From assembly GCF_012927245.1 (NCBI RefSeq), contig NZ_JABBGE010000003.1, positions 62,001 through 126,000 of the forward strand: a stretch of 64,000 nt of DNA, written 5' to 3'. Below are positions 8,708-17,068 of this stretch, piece by piece. The notes below the pieces were generated by a model that saw only the letters and a list, made by a program, of their open reading frames with translations, was not told the origin of the DNA and ran no database searches. The first letter of the stretch is position 1; every line of letters starts with the position of its first letter. The DNA is from Streptomyces sp. R302 (lineage in GTDB: Bacteria; Actinomycetota; Actinomycetes; Streptomycetales; Streptomycetaceae). The translations under genes and the position numbers were made by a program.

Positions 8708-8744
8708 GCTGGCGGACGCCAGCGAATTGACGACGCGCGTCAAT
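8708..8744. promoter_or_regulatory. Two adjacent inverted repeats between MFS gene and gpmA
   Basis: GCTGGCG at 8708-8714 and CGCCAGC at 8717-8723 form one palindrome. ATTGACG at 8726-8732 and CGTCAAT at 8738-8744 form a second with a 5-base spacer. They lie in the divergent control region, 62 bases upstream of the MFS start codon. Their shape suits a dimeric repressor site; no regulator gene is adjacent. Confidence 0.5.
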
Positions 8745-8758
8745 CGTCAGCGGTCCAT

Positions 8759-8764
8759 TAGGCT
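8759..8764 (+). promoter_or_regulatory. Predicted -10 element for leaderless gpmA
   Basis: TAGGCT (TAnnnT) ends 7 bases before ATG 8772, and no ribosome site lies between. The geometry matches leaderless Streptomyces promoters. Confidence 0.55.
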
Positions 8765-8771
8765 CGTACGC

Positions 8772-9530
8772 ATGGCCGACGCACCGTACAAGCTGATCCT
8801 CCTCCGCCACGGCGAGAGCGAGTGGAACGAGAAGAATCTGTTCACCGGATGGGTGGACGTGAACCTCACCGCGAAGGGCGAGAAGGAGGCGACGCGCGGC
8901 GGCGAGCTGCTCAAGGACGCCGGCCTGCTCCCCGACGTGCTGCACACCTCCCTCCAGAAGCGCGCCATCCGCACCGCGCAGCTCGCGCTCGAGTCCGCGG
9001 ACCGCCACTGGATCCCGGTGCACCGCTCCTGGCGCCTGAACGAGCGTCACTACGGCGCCCTCCAGGGCAAGGACAAGGCCCAGACCCTGGCCGAGTTCGG
9101 CGAGGAGCAGTTCATGCTCTGGCGCCGCTCGTACGACACCCCGCCGCCGCCGCTCGCCGACGACAACGAGTACTCCCAGGCCGGCGACGCCCGCTACGCG
9201 ACCATCCCGCCGGAGCTGCGCCCGCAGACCGAGTGCCTCAAGGACGTCGTCGAGCGCATGCTCCCGTACTGGTACGACGGCATCGTCCCGGACCTCCTCG
9301 CCGGCCGCACCGTCCTGGTCGCCGCCCACGGCAACAGCCTCCGCGCCCTGGTGAAGCACCTCGACGGCATCTCCGACGCCGACATCGCGGGCCTCAACAT
9401 CCCCACCGGCATCCCCCTCTCGTACGAGCTCGACGAGAACTTCAAGCCCCTCAACCCCGGCGGCACCTACCTCGACCCGGAGGCCGCCGCGGCCGCCATC
9501 GAGGCCGTCAAGAACCAGGGCAAGAAGTAA
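8772..9530 (+). CDS. gpmA: 2,3-bisphosphoglycerate-dependent phosphoglycerate mutase
   Basis: 252 residues, close to the family length. It interconverts 3- and 2-phosphoglycerate in glycolysis and gluconeogenesis. The catalytic phosphohistidine lies in the N-terminal motif [20 protein letters not shown], and the second histidine in [17 protein letters not shown]. The start is set by MADAPYKLI just after a leaderless promoter; the frame is open further upstream but covers the inverted repeats. A strong terminator follows. Confidence 0.97.
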   Translation: MADAPYKLILLRHGESEWNEKNLFTGWVDVNLTAKGEKEATRGGELLKDAGLLPDVLHTSLQKRAIRTAQLALESADRHWIPVHRSWRLNERHYGALQGKDKAQTLAEFGEEQFMLWRRSYDTPPPPLADDNEYSQAGDARYATIPPELRPQTECLKDVVERMLPYWYDGIVPDLLAGRTVLVAAHGNSLRALVKHLDGISDADIAGLNIPTGIPLSYELDENFKPLNPGGTYLDPEAAAAAIEAVKNQGKK

Positions 9531-9546
9531 CCCTTACCCACGAAAG

Positions 9547-9583
9547 AGCCCCCTACCTGCGGTTTCTCCGCTAGGAGGGGGCT
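9547..9583 (+). terminator. Intrinsic terminator after gpmA
   Basis: AGCCCCCT at 9547-9554 pairs with AGGGGGCT at 9576-9583. The inner stem CTGCGG/CCGC-AG and a TTTCT loop lie between, and TCTT follows. Confidence 0.85.
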
Positions 9584-9613
9584 TCTTCGTGGGCTGGGGC
9601 CGTGTGTGGGCCG

Positions 9614-9910
9614 TCAGGGGGTTGGGGCCGTGCGCTCTCCGGCCTCCGGCTCCTGTCGCCACTCCGCTTCCGCGCCGGCGCTCCGGAGCACCGAAACGGC
9701 GGACTGGGCCTCGTAGTCGCCCAGCCCTTCGAGGACGATGACGGGGGCTTGCCGAGCCAGGACCCGGCTGTGCCACAAGCTCAGTCCGGTCAGCTTGCGC
9801 AGCGCCAGGATCACGTCCGTTTGGCGCAGCCCGCAGTCGACGAGTACCACCTCGTGGGACGGGTCGTCGCAGAGCAGCGTGTAGTACTCGGCGGACTCGT
9901 CGTCGGTCAT
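9614..9910 (-). CDS. Small protein with ribosomal L7/L12 C-terminal-like fold
   Basis: 98 residues. The segment from VVLVDCGLRQTDVILALRKL through TGLSLWHSRVLARQAP to SAGAEAEWRQ follows the L7/L12 C-terminal pattern (VVL, VI-x-x-x-R-x-x-TGL, AP-x-x-V, L-x-x-AGA), without the L10-binding N-terminal domain. It is not the ribosomal stalk gene. AGGGAGA precedes the ATG, and the gene starts 15 bases after the integrase fragment. This suggests it was the last gene of the integrase transcript. Its function is unknown; the stalk-like domain may contact a GTPase or other partner. Confidence 0.7.
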   Translation of the reverse strand: MTDDESAEYYTLLCDDPSHEVVLVDCGLRQTDVILALRKLTGLSLWHSRVLARQAPVIVLEGLGDYEAQSAVSVLRSAGAEAEWRQEPEAGERTAPTP

Positions 9911-9925
9911 CTCGCTCTCCCTTCC

Positions 9926-10375
9926 TCAGCGACCAGGAGCGTAGGCACCCTCGAAGACGGCAGCCACGGCTTTTCGGGTGCGCTCCCGGCTGCTCGGCAT
10001 GAGGTGGGCGTACACCCGCAGCGTCAGACCGGGGTCGGAGTGTCCCAGGTACTCCGCCAGGGCCTTGACGTTCTCTCCGGCGTTCAGGAGCACCGAGGCG
10101 TAGAGGTGCCGAAGCGCGTGCATCCCGTGCTCACGTGCGGAGGCATAGCTCTGCTGCCCCTTCTCCCGCTCCGGGATGACGCCGGCCGCGGCGAGGGCGG
10201 GTTTCCACTGGTCGGTGTGGAACATGCTCCGCCAGACGCGGTTGCCCAGGGGAGCGGTGAAGATCAGCTGCTTGGTCACGTGCTGCCCGCGCTGGGATAT
10301 CCACGGCGGTGTGATGTCGACGGGTGGGAACTTCGCCAGGTGCGCGCGGGGCGCATCGGCGACGGGCTCGGGCAC
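9926..10375 (-). pseudogene. int: Truncated tyrosine-recombinase integrase of an AICE
   Basis: Only the C-terminal half remains. HALRHLYASVLL (the H-x-x-R box) and YLGHSDPGLTLRVYAH (the second His and the tyrosine nucleophile) are intact. The SAM-like arm/core-binding domain and the first catalytic Arg region are absent. The open frame begins with VPEPVADAPRAHLAKFPPVD directly after the RepSA fragment, at a deletion junction near 10372. It cannot encode an active recombinase by itself. Confidence 0.88.
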
Positions 10376-10383
10376 TTGGCGAC

Positions 10384-11050
10384 CTAGGCGGCGACGGCCT
10401 GTTCGGTCAGCTCCTCGCCGTCGCCAAAGGCGCCGATGGGTTGGACGTCGAGCTGGGTGCCCCAGGTGAGGGTGAGGTCCTGGGCGATGCCGTGGGCGGG
10501 GCCGTCGAAGCGGATGACGGCGTGGAAGTGGATGGCGCCGCGTTTCTGGTACTCGGCGACCTTGCCGAAGGAAACGCGGGACTGTTCGCGGGCGGCTTTC
10601 TGGGTGAGGCCGGCGCGGGCGGCGATCTCACGGCGAAGGTGGATCGTGAAGTACCGCCACAGCTCGGAGGCGTGGTTGTTCCACAGCACCGCGCCCGCGT
10701 AGTCGTATGAGGACGGGTCGAGCGGGGTTCCCAGCTTCGGGGCGTCCTCGGCGTGCTGGGCCCCGCAGCGGCAGGGGCGGTCGACGGGTCGGTTGTGGAC
10801 GGGGCCGAAGGACGGGGCGGTGAGGGTGGCGAAGACCCGGGGTGTTCCCGGATCGTTTCCGGGGTGCCTTTGTCGGGGTCGCCGGTGAGTCCGGCGCGGT
10901 TGGTGCGGGTGCCGGTGCCCTTGCAGGCGGGGCAGGCGGCGGCGAGGGTGCGGCGCCGGCCGTCGGGGGTGACGTTGCCGGTGGTGATGTGGACGACGGG
11001 AAGCCGTCGCAGTCGCGGCAGACGCGCCGGGCGGGGGTGTTCTCGGGCAT
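10384..11050 (-). pseudogene. Frameshifted and truncated RepSA-type replication initiator, fused to a CRDCDG small protein
   Basis: From 11050 the frame reads MPENTPARRVCRDCDGFP, the start of a small protein found upstream of repSA in AICEs. A one-base loss near 10994-11000 shifts the frame. Restoring it gives VVHITTGNVTPDG, then a CPAC zinc-knuckle and RAGLTGDPDKGTPETI. A second one-base loss near 10837-10843 precedes RVFATLTAPSFGPVHNRP. From there RepSA reads cleanly through AVLWNNHASELWRYFTIHL, VSFGKVAEYQKRGAIHFHAV and WGTQLDVQPI to ELTEQAVAA. There TAG (10384-10386) replaces the expected Tyr of AAYVAK, and the integrase fragment follows. The protein is dead. Confidence 0.85.
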
Positions 11051-11145
11051 CATGAGTGCTCCCTTTCGGGTCCGGTGGATCTGGAATGGGGTGAAGGCGC
11101 CCGGGGCGGCGGAAGTTTGGCGACCGAGACCGCCCCCGGGGGCCG

Positions 11146-11508
11146 CTAGCGGGTGTTGCGCCTGCCGTGAGCCTTGACCGCGTACATCGACGCGTCGGCG
11201 GCCGATAGGACGTCGGTCAGGACCGGGACCGGCAGCTGGTCGCGGTGGCAGTGGCCGACCGAAGTGGAGACCGGCAGGACGTGCCCACGGTGGGTGACCG
11301 GCGAGTCCAGCACGGCCCGGAGTTCGGCGAGGCCGGGGGTGTGGGCGGGGTCGGTGACGATGGGGGCGAACTCGTCCCCGCCGAGTCGGGCGGCGAGGCC
11401 GTGCCGGCCGCACCAGTTGCCCAGCCGGTGGGCGGTGGCGGTGAGGACCGCGTCACCGGCGGCGTGGCTGTGGGTGTCGTTGATGGCTTTGAAGTCGTCC
11501 AGGTCGGA
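11146..11508 (-). pseudogene. Headless GGDEF-domain protein of the AICE
   Basis: The recognisable part starts at DLDDFKAINDTHSHAAGDAV and runs through LAARLGGDEFAPIV to SVGHCHRDQLPVPVLTDVLS and ADASMYAVKAHGRR, a nearly complete GGDEF core. The N-terminal region and the domain start (normally DPLTGL-like) are missing. The open frame extends upstream to 11718 but that part has no protein-like character. GGDEF proteins of this type are common in Streptomyces AICEs. The I-site position reads GRHG instead of RxxD. Catalytic activity is unlikely without the N-terminal part of the domain. Confidence 0.75.
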
Positions 11509-11836
11509 AGCGCGCGGGTTCCCGGAATCCTGAACGTTGGTAAGCCGGAACCTGCATGCCAGCTGATGGCTGCGGCGGTCCCACGCGCGGGTTCCGGGCC
11601 GGCTGACGGGACATGGTGAGCGAAGCCCGTTTCTGCCAGGAGGATCGGGAAGACCACAGCTGACCTGAAAGACGCATCCCGCCTGGAACTTCGGCTTCGA
11701 CGACGGCGACGAACTCACCTGGCGACTGCCCTGACAGGCTGCTCTGTACGATCACCGAATACTGGGCTCTGGTCCGCCTGTCCTGTGCGGAGATCAGCAA
11801 GGGGTGCCCTGTCCGGATGGTTGAGGGAGTTGGCGG

Positions 11837-12355
11837 GTGTCCGCTTTGGACTTCTACGCTCACGTCGCCGTTTGCGGTGAGGTCCTGGGAGTTGGCCTCG
11901 GTGCCGACCCGGAAGCCTGGGAAGCCGCCCTGGGGGCGGCATGCCTCGATGTTCCCGGTGGTGGCCTACTGCGGCGGGACTACGGGCTCGTGGAAATCAA
12001 CTTCTCGCCGGACCAGCCAGGGCGGCAAGGGCAGATGTCGTGCTTCGGCTTCGGCGTGAAGATCCAACGACTGCTGTACGACCAGTCCCCGAGCACCGTG
12101 CCGTCCCCGCTCTCGCGGGCGTACGGGGAATTTGCACCCAGAGTCCCCTTCAAGGAACTGCAGACCGCCATCCTGGCCCTGGGCCACACGATCGAACTCG
12201 ACAAGCACAACACGTCGAGTGACATGGACTGCTACCGCGTATCCGCGTCCGCCGCCCGCATCCACGTCGTCGCTGACCCTGACCCGTACGGGTCGGGCGA
12301 CCCAGATCCAGACGGACATCAGAGGGGCGACGTCTGGTCCGTCGACGTGTGGTGA
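11837..12355 (+). CDS. Hypothetical protein in the accessory island
   Basis: 172 residues from GTG 11837, with GAGGGAG at 9-base spacing. No signal peptide or membrane segment is visible. The N-terminal half has an alpha-beta look (EAWEAALGAACLDVPGGG, then LRRDYGLVEINFSPD). The C-terminal half is polar and ends DPDPDGHQRGDVWSVDVW. I do not recognise the family. Its size, acidic nature and island position would fit an immunity-type protein or other cargo, but nothing in the sequence proves that. It points away from the element remnant. Confidence 0.55.
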   Translation: MSALDFYAHVAVCGEVLGVGLGADPEAWEAALGAACLDVPGGGLLRRDYGLVEINFSPDQPGRQGQMSCFGFGVKIQRLLYDQSPSTVPSPLSRAYGEFAPRVPFKELQTAILALGHTIELDKHNTSSDMDCYRVSASAARIHVVADPDPYGSGDPDPDGHQRGDVWSVDVW

Positions 12356-12504
12356 CCAGCTGGCGACCTCCCAGCAGTGTCCGTGATATCTCCTCGCTAC
12401 GAGGAGCGCCGGGCGACCATCACCTGCGCGGCGGGCAACGATCTGAAGAGCGCGCCACCCAGCTGATCAGCCACACTCAAGCCCCCCGTGCCGCATCCAA
12501 CCGC

Positions 12505-13158
12505 CTAGCCCGCAGGCCAATGTGGGTTCGGCGTGCCGTCATCGCTCATGTGCGCCCGTCGCCAGATTTCGTTCCACTGGAACGGGGTCTCCGGCACGAA
12601 CCGGTGCCGCTGCCCGCACGGACATGGCGCCAGCGCCCGCGCGCACCCACGGCACAGCTCGACCCAACCGTGCCCGGTCGAGCTCAGCACTCGTGGTCCC
12701 TCATCCCCACAAGCCGGGCAGCCGGGCGGATCGGCACCGTCCAAAATCGCGTTCTGCCGCCGGACGTACTCGGACAGACGCAGCGACGGGTGGCGAAACG
12801 GGTCTTCGAACCAGGCCCGGTCGGGGCTTTCCCGCCAACTCTGCAGCCACCACGGCCGAGGGTTCGGTACAGCCCGCCGCCCAGCCTGCTTCTCAGCCCG
12901 GCGCTGCGCTGCGTACTCGTCTGCCCGCACGAGCCACAGCACCCGCGCCTCGTGCAGTTCCTCCACCGCCCGCGCCAACGCGTCCGGGTCCGCCTCCAAC
13001 CGACAAGGGATCGCCGCGCTGAGCGTGAGGTGGTGGTATGTCGCCCGCAGGCCGTAGGGAGCAAAAACGGTGAGGCAAGTGCGCAACGCGCTGTGCCGCC
13101 GCTGGAGGGGGAGCCGGGCGTCGTGCACGCGAGCTCGGTGGGTCACGAAGCTGGTCAT
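12505..13158 (-). CDS. Hypothetical protein with Cys-pair (zinc-ribbon-like) C-terminus
   Basis: 217 residues. The N-terminal and middle parts are Arg-rich and helical (DPDALARAVEELHEARVLWL). The C-terminal third carries CPAC, CRGC and CPCG pairs around residues 155-190 and Trp-rich helices, suggesting one or two zinc knuckles. Its ATG overlaps the stop of the upstream gene (ATGA at 13155-13158), so the two are translationally coupled. The family is unrecognised; a nucleic-acid-binding role is an inference from the zinc motif only. Confidence 0.65.
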   Translation of the reverse strand: MTSFVTHRARVHDARLPLQRRHSALRTCLTVFAPYGLRATYHHLTLSAAIPCRLEADPDALARAVEELHEARVLWLVRADEYAAQRRAEKQAGRRAVPNPRPWWLQSWRESPDRAWFEDPFRHPSLRLSEYVRRQNAILDGADPPGCPACGDEGPRVLSSTGHGWVELCRGCARALAPCPCGQRHRFVPETPFQWNEIWRRAHMSDDGTPNPHWPAG

Positions 13159-13784
13159 GACGTAGGCACCAGGTCCAGTGCCCGTGCCAGGGCGGCAGTG
13201 ACGGCGGCAGCGTGTGCCGGCAGGTGTTGTTCAGCCCAGGTTTCGGCAAGGCTGAGGAAGTCCTGCAGATCCTGCTGGGCGCCGGTGACGAGCGTGCCCA
13301 TCTGGTCTACCGACAGCTCGATCACCGGGCTGCTGTCCGTCTCGTGGGCGTCGAGCGTCAGCCGGACGATGTCGCCAAGACGTTCAGCCGTCGAGGACGG
13401 ATCGTGGCCGAAGTAGGCGCAGCCGGTGCCGTTGAGCACCTCCAGCCAGTCGCGCCAGGTCTCCAAGCCGTTGCAGCAGCCCGGGTCGACGAAGACGATG
13501 TCGGTGGCGTTGTCGGTCACCCGGAAGCCGCCGGCGGCGAACAAGTCAGGCATGGTGAGCAAGCCGTGCAGGAAGGCGCCGAGCGGGTCGGTCGGGCACG
13601 GCCCGTGCTCCTCCTCCGGCTCGAAGTCGTTGCAGTCGGCGATCTGCATAACCGCCGTGCCGACCTCCGCCGGAGTGAGCTCCCCGTTCAGCACGAGGTA
13701 GCCATATGACTCGTGCTCGCGAACAGGCCAGAGCGCGAAGTCGTCGGCTGCGGAGACCTCCAGAACGGGTTGCATCACAATCAC
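13155..13784 (-). CDS. Hypothetical acidic protein, coupled to the downstream zinc-motif gene
   Basis: 209 residues, strongly acidic (EPEEEHGPCPTDPLGAF, DPGCCNGLETW, DLVPTS). It has no signal peptide or membrane span. It ends in a helical segment that includes QQDLQDFLSLAETWAEQHLP. An in-frame ATG three codons in (13775) is an alternative start. It is the first gene of a two-gene unit with the zinc-motif protein. The acidic/basic pairing of the two products could mean they bind each other, like inhibitor and effector; this is inference. Family not recognised. Confidence 0.65.
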   Translation of the reverse strand: MIVMQPVLEVSAADDFALWPVREHESYGYLVLNGELTPAEVGTAVMQIADCNDFEPEEEHGPCPTDPLGAFLHGLLTMPDLFAAGGFRVTDNATDIVFVDPGCCNGLETWRDWLEVLNGTGCAYFGHDPSSTAERLGDIVRLTLDAHETDSSPVIELSVDQMGTLVTGAQQDLQDFLSLAETWAEQHLPAHAAAVTAALARALDLVPTS

Positions 13785-13984
13785 ATGGGGATGATGCCGG
13801 ACCCACTGCTACACCGCCACGGGCTTTCAGCCGGCATCGGGCTCGGAGCGTTTCCTGCCCGCGGGCGGCGTGAGGCACTGCTGTCCCGTCGGCACCACGG
13901 AGCGGTTGGTTTCCGATCAATGGCTGAACCCCTGCTGTAGTACCGGCGGGCAGGTCGATCTGGAGTTGCGTGGCTCGACCTCGC

Positions 13985-14021
13985 AGGAGCCCCCGTCGAC
14001 CGGCTGTCGGCGGGGGCTCCT
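13985..14021 (-). terminator. Intrinsic terminator of the FG-GAP protein gene
   Basis: AGGAGCCCCCG at 13985-13995 pairs perfectly with CGGGGGCTCCT at 14011-14021 across a 15-base loop. It lies 16 bases beyond the stop codon of the gene that ends at 14037. Confidence 0.85.
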
Positions 14022-14036
14022 GTGTGCCGCCGGGGG

Positions 14037-16310
14037 TCAGGAGATGTGGTTGTAGGCGGGGTTGCCGGTCAGGAGGGGGGTGGCGACCCGGCCGGCGAAG
14101 GGCCGCCGGTAGTCGCCGGTGCCGGCGTAGAAGTAGCTGGTCTTGTTCGGGCCGTACGCGAAGAGGTCGGGGCGGCCGTCGTGGTTGGCGTCGCCGATGG
14201 CGACGGTGTCGGTGTAGGCGCCCCAGCCGCCGCCGATCTCCCTGCGGGCGGTGAAGGTGCCGTCGCCCTTGCCGAGGTAGAGCCAGAGGACGCCGGCCTT
14301 GTCGCGGGCGACGAGGTCGCCGTGGGCGGCGCCGCCGATGTTGCCGGTGGCGGTGAGCTGGTTGTAGGCGCCCCAGCCGCCGTTGCCGATCTTCTGGCGG
14401 CGGGCGAAGGGGGCGCTGACGTTGCCGGTGCCCTTGTAGAGCCAGAGGACGCCGGCCTTGTCGGCGGCGACCAGGTCGGGGCGGCCGTCGCCGGTCAGGT
14501 CGCTGCCGCCGGTGATCTGGGCGTAGGTGTTCCAGCCGCCGCCCAGGGACTTCCGGGGCGCGATCTTCGCCGAGTAGCCGTTGCCGGTCACGTCGTACAG
14601 CCAGAGCGTGCCGGACGTGTCGCGGGCGATGAAGTCCGCGGCGCCGCCGCCGATGCCGCCGACGGCCTCGATCCGGTCGTAGACCTGCCAGCCGCCGCCG
14701 ACCCGGTCGGGCGCGTACTGCTGCACGAGGGTCTTCTTGGTGGCGTCGTACGTGGTGTCGTTCCGCCACAGCACGCCCTCGGCGTCCCGCGCCAGCAGGT
14801 CGGGGCCGCCGTCCCAGTCGAGGTCGTGCGGGGAGGAGAGGTTCTTGGCGGCGGTGAAGCTGCCGGAGGCCTCCACGGCCGGGCCGACGCCGTTCTGCGG
14901 AGTCGCCGTGAACGACCAGTCGTACGCCCCGACCTCCGCGTCCTTGCCCATCTGGGACTCGGCCGCGATCTGCGCCCAGGTGATGCCGAAGACACCGTCG
15001 CCGTAGTAGTACTCGCTGCCGGCGGACTCGCTGTAGAGGTGCAGCGTCTTCGAGAAGGACTTGCCGGTCGCGCGGTGGGTGATCTTCAGGGCGACGTCGG
15101 CGTTCTCCCGGGACAGCTTCCACTTGAGGGGGATCGGGGAGGCGAGGTCGAAGGTGGGCGGGATCTGTGTCCCGAGGTAGCGGAGCTGCACCGGCACCCC
15201 GGTGGCGGCGACCAGCTCGGCGGTCGGCCTGCCGTCCGCGCCGAGGGAGATCCGGTAGAGCCCGTCGCCGTGCTCGACGCTGCCGCCGCGCACGTACAGC
15301 GTGTTGTCGGGGCCGGGCTGGACCCAGGTCACGTAGTCGACGAGCTCGACCTTCTCGCCCGAGGTCAGGGACTTCGCCGTGAACGGGATCAGCGGTCGGT
15401 CGTCACCCGTGCCGTCGCCCTCCAGGGTCCCCGGGGTCCCGTACATCTCCCACGAGCCCAGCAGGCCGACGGCCATGCTCTCGCCCTCGTAGAGGCCGAA
15501 GTCGGTCACCGTCTCCACGCCGGTCGCACGGTCCACGGTGTAGACCTTGCCCCCGTCCTCGGCCCAGACCAGGTGCGTGGCGGAGAGTGCGCTGCTGTTG
15601 GTGAGGTCGGCGTCGGTCTTGTGGGTGGAGACCACCTTGGCGGCGGCGAGGTCCACGACGGCGTACTCACGCCGCCAGCTCGTCTCGGTCTTCACGTAGT
15701 AGGTGACGAGGGCCGAGCCGTTGCGCGCGGGGGCGGACATGAGGTTCGAGGCGCCGGACGGGATGCCCTCGACCTTCCGCTGCGTCACCGTGCCGCCGGT
15801 GCCTGTGACGAGCTGCAGCTCCACGGAGCCGTCCGCCTTCGTCACCTGCGCCAGGACCGTGTCCTTGGAGACGGCCTTCACGTAGACGCCGTTCAGCGGG
15901 CGGAGGTCGATCGTGACGGTCCTGCCGCCGTCGGCCATGTCGTGGAGCTGGAGGACCAGGGAACGGGCGGGGGTCTGCCCTCCGCCGGTCATGATCACGT
16001 CCGATCCGCTGGAGTCCGCCACCGGCGCGTCGAGCGTGGTGACCGCACCGTCCGCGTACCGGGTCCACTGGTACTTCCGCGTGCCGTCCACCCAGGCCCA
16101 GGCCAGGAAGCCGGTCTTGCCGGCCGCGGTCAGGATGCCGTTCGCCGGGTACGGCACCGGCGCCGCGTCCTGCGTGCCCGACTCGGCCGTCACGGCGGCG
16201 GGCAGCGGCGCGGCGGTGGCCGGGACGGACAGGATGCCCGCGCCGAGCGTGGCGGCGAGGACCGTGGTGATCGCGGTGGAGACGCCCCTTCGGGTTGTGA
16301 ATCTGTACAT
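14037..16310 (-). CDS. Secreted FG-GAP / VCBS-repeat protein
   Basis: 757 residues. It has a Sec signal peptide (MYRFTTRRGVSTAITTVLAA, cleavage near ATAAPLP) and a large beta-rich middle region resembling WD/TolB-like propeller strands. The C-terminal repeats follow the FG-GAP pattern: DWDGGPDLLARD, LTGDGRPDLVAADKAGVLWL, HGDLVARDKAGVLWLYLGKG and ANHDGRPDLFAY. The D-x-D-x-D/N-G-x-x-D loops predict calcium binding. Such proteins are abundant extracellular proteins of Streptomyces with mostly unknown roles, possibly adhesion or polysaccharide contact. A strong terminator follows and no partner gene is coupled. Confidence 0.88.
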   Translation of the reverse strand: MYRFTTRRGVSTAITTVLAATLGAGILSVPATAAPLPAAVTAESGTQDAAPVPYPANGILTAAGKTGFLAWAWVDGTRKYQWTRYADGAVTTLDAPVADSSGSDVIMTGGGQTPARSLVLQLHDMADGGRTVTIDLRPLNGVYVKAVSKDTVLAQVTKADGSVELQLVTGTGGTVTQRKVEGIPSGASNLMSAPARNGSALVTYYVKTETSWRREYAVVDLAAAKVVSTHKTDADLTNSSALSATHLVWAEDGGKVYTVDRATGVETVTDFGLYEGESMAVGLLGSWEMYGTPGTLEGDGTGDDRPLIPFTAKSLTSGEKVELVDYVTWVQPGPDNTLYVRGGSVEHGDGLYRISLGADGRPTAELVAATGVPVQLRYLGTQIPPTFDLASPIPLKWKLSRENADVALKITHRATGKSFSKTLHLYSESAGSEYYYGDGVFGITWAQIAAESQMGKDAEVGAYDWSFTATPQNGVGPAVEASGSFTAAKNLSSPHDLDWDGGPDLLARDAEGVLWRNDTTYDATKKTLVQQYAPDRVGGGWQVYDRIEAVGGIGGGAADFIARDTSGTLWLYDVTGNGYSAKIAPRKSLGGGWNTYAQITGGSDLTGDGRPDLVAADKAGVLWLYKGTGNVSAPFARRQKIGNGGWGAYNQLTATGNIGGAAHGDLVARDKAGVLWLYLGKGDGTFTARREIGGGWGAYTDTVAIGDANHDGRPDLFAYGPNKTSYFYAGTGDYRRPFAGRVATPLLTGNPAYNHIS

Positions 16311-16438
16311 CTAAGGTTCCTCCCCGGGAAATCGAAGCGACGCCCGATGGTGCCGGCGTCGTTTCCTTTGACATCCGTCCGCACCAAAGGGTTGTACGGC
16401 GGTCGGGACGAGGGGCCGTGCGACCGACCCGCCCCGCG

Positions 16439-16972
16439 TCAGTGCTCCTGGGCTCCGCCCGCCGCCTCGTCGCAGGCGCGGTCGCGGAAGTCGTCGAGGG
16501 AGGAGACGCGGATCTCGTCGTCGAGGGTGTAGCGGACCTGGCCGGGCTTCAGGCGGGCCAGGTCCTCCGGGGTGAAGCTGACGGGGGTGGCCGACCAGGA
16601 GCCGTCCTCGGTCCAGCCGGCGAGGCGGTAGCTGCGGCCCTTCTCCAGGCGGGCGGTCCGGGTCTCCGGGGTCCAGCGCTCCGCCTCGGGGGCGCCCGCG
16701 GTCTGCATCAGGGGCCAGGAGGTGTAGCCGGTGACCGGGCCGTCGTGGCGCCAGTCGCCGGTGATCTCCCGGGACTCCTTCGGTGCGTCCTCGGGGTAGA
16801 GCATCGCCCCGTCCACGTGGTCGTGGCACATCAGGAGGACGCCGAGCGGGGTGCCGTCCTCCGCCACCGACACGCCCGCGAGGCCGGCGGGGGTCGTCGT
16901 GCAGCCCGTGAGCAGCAGGGCGGCGGCACCGGCCGCTGCCGCCGTCAGGAGGGTCGCTCGCGCGGAGGGCAT
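16439..16972 (-). CDS. Small lipoprotein of unknown function
   Basis: 177 residues from ATG 16972. The signal sequence ends in a lipobox, ALLLTGCTTT, with acyl-Cys near residue 24. The mature part is beta-rich and contains MCHDHVDGAMLYPED and GYTSWPLMQTAG. No enzyme motif is visible. The frame stays open to 17200 but the lipobox fixes the start. Confidence 0.78.
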   Translation of the reverse strand: MPSARATLLTAAAAGAAALLLTGCTTTPAGLAGVSVAEDGTPLGVLLMCHDHVDGAMLYPEDAPKESREITGDWRHDGPVTGYTSWPLMQTAGAPEAERWTPETRTARLEKGRSYRLAGWTEDGSWSATPVSFTPEDLARLKPGQVRYTLDDEIRVSSLDDFRDRACDEAAGGAQEH

Positions 16973-17055
16973 GGCCGCAATTCTGTCGGGCCGAGGGGCG
17001 GCCTGCCCAGGGGGTGACCGGCGGTAATTCGAGGTGGGCCGGGGCGGACCGGCGC

Positions 17056-17061
17056 TACCGT
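17056..17061 (+). promoter_or_regulatory. Predicted -10 element for a leaderless GNAT gene
   Basis: TACCGT (TAnnnT) ends 7 bases before ATG 17069, with no ribosome site between them. Confidence 0.5.
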
Positions 17062-17068
17062 CCTGTCC

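Larger units (their letters stand above)
9614..11508 (-). mobile_element. Decayed actinomycete integrative conjugative element (AICE) remnant
   Basis: The minus-strand order is GGDEF fragment, CRDCDG-motif small protein, RepSA replication initiator, tyrosine integrase, and an L7/L12-like small gene. That is the order expected for pSAM2-type elements, but the FtsK/Tra transfer genes, spd genes and excisionase are missing. RepSA carries a nonsense codon and at least two frameshifts and runs into a headless integrase. No tRNA or att duplication was found nearby, so the original insertion site is not recognisable. Confidence 0.8.

Noticed and set aside
10628..11413. A 261-codon minus-strand open frame across the RepSA region
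   Set aside because: Only the short MPENTPARRVCRDCDGFP part is protein-like. The rest is an out-of-frame reading created by the frameshift, so it was treated as part of the pseudogene.
11664..11733. A short plus-strand stretch reading WNFGFDDGDELTWRLP then stop
   Set aside because: It looks like the tail of a lost gene, but it has no start, is preceded by a stop and is too short to name.
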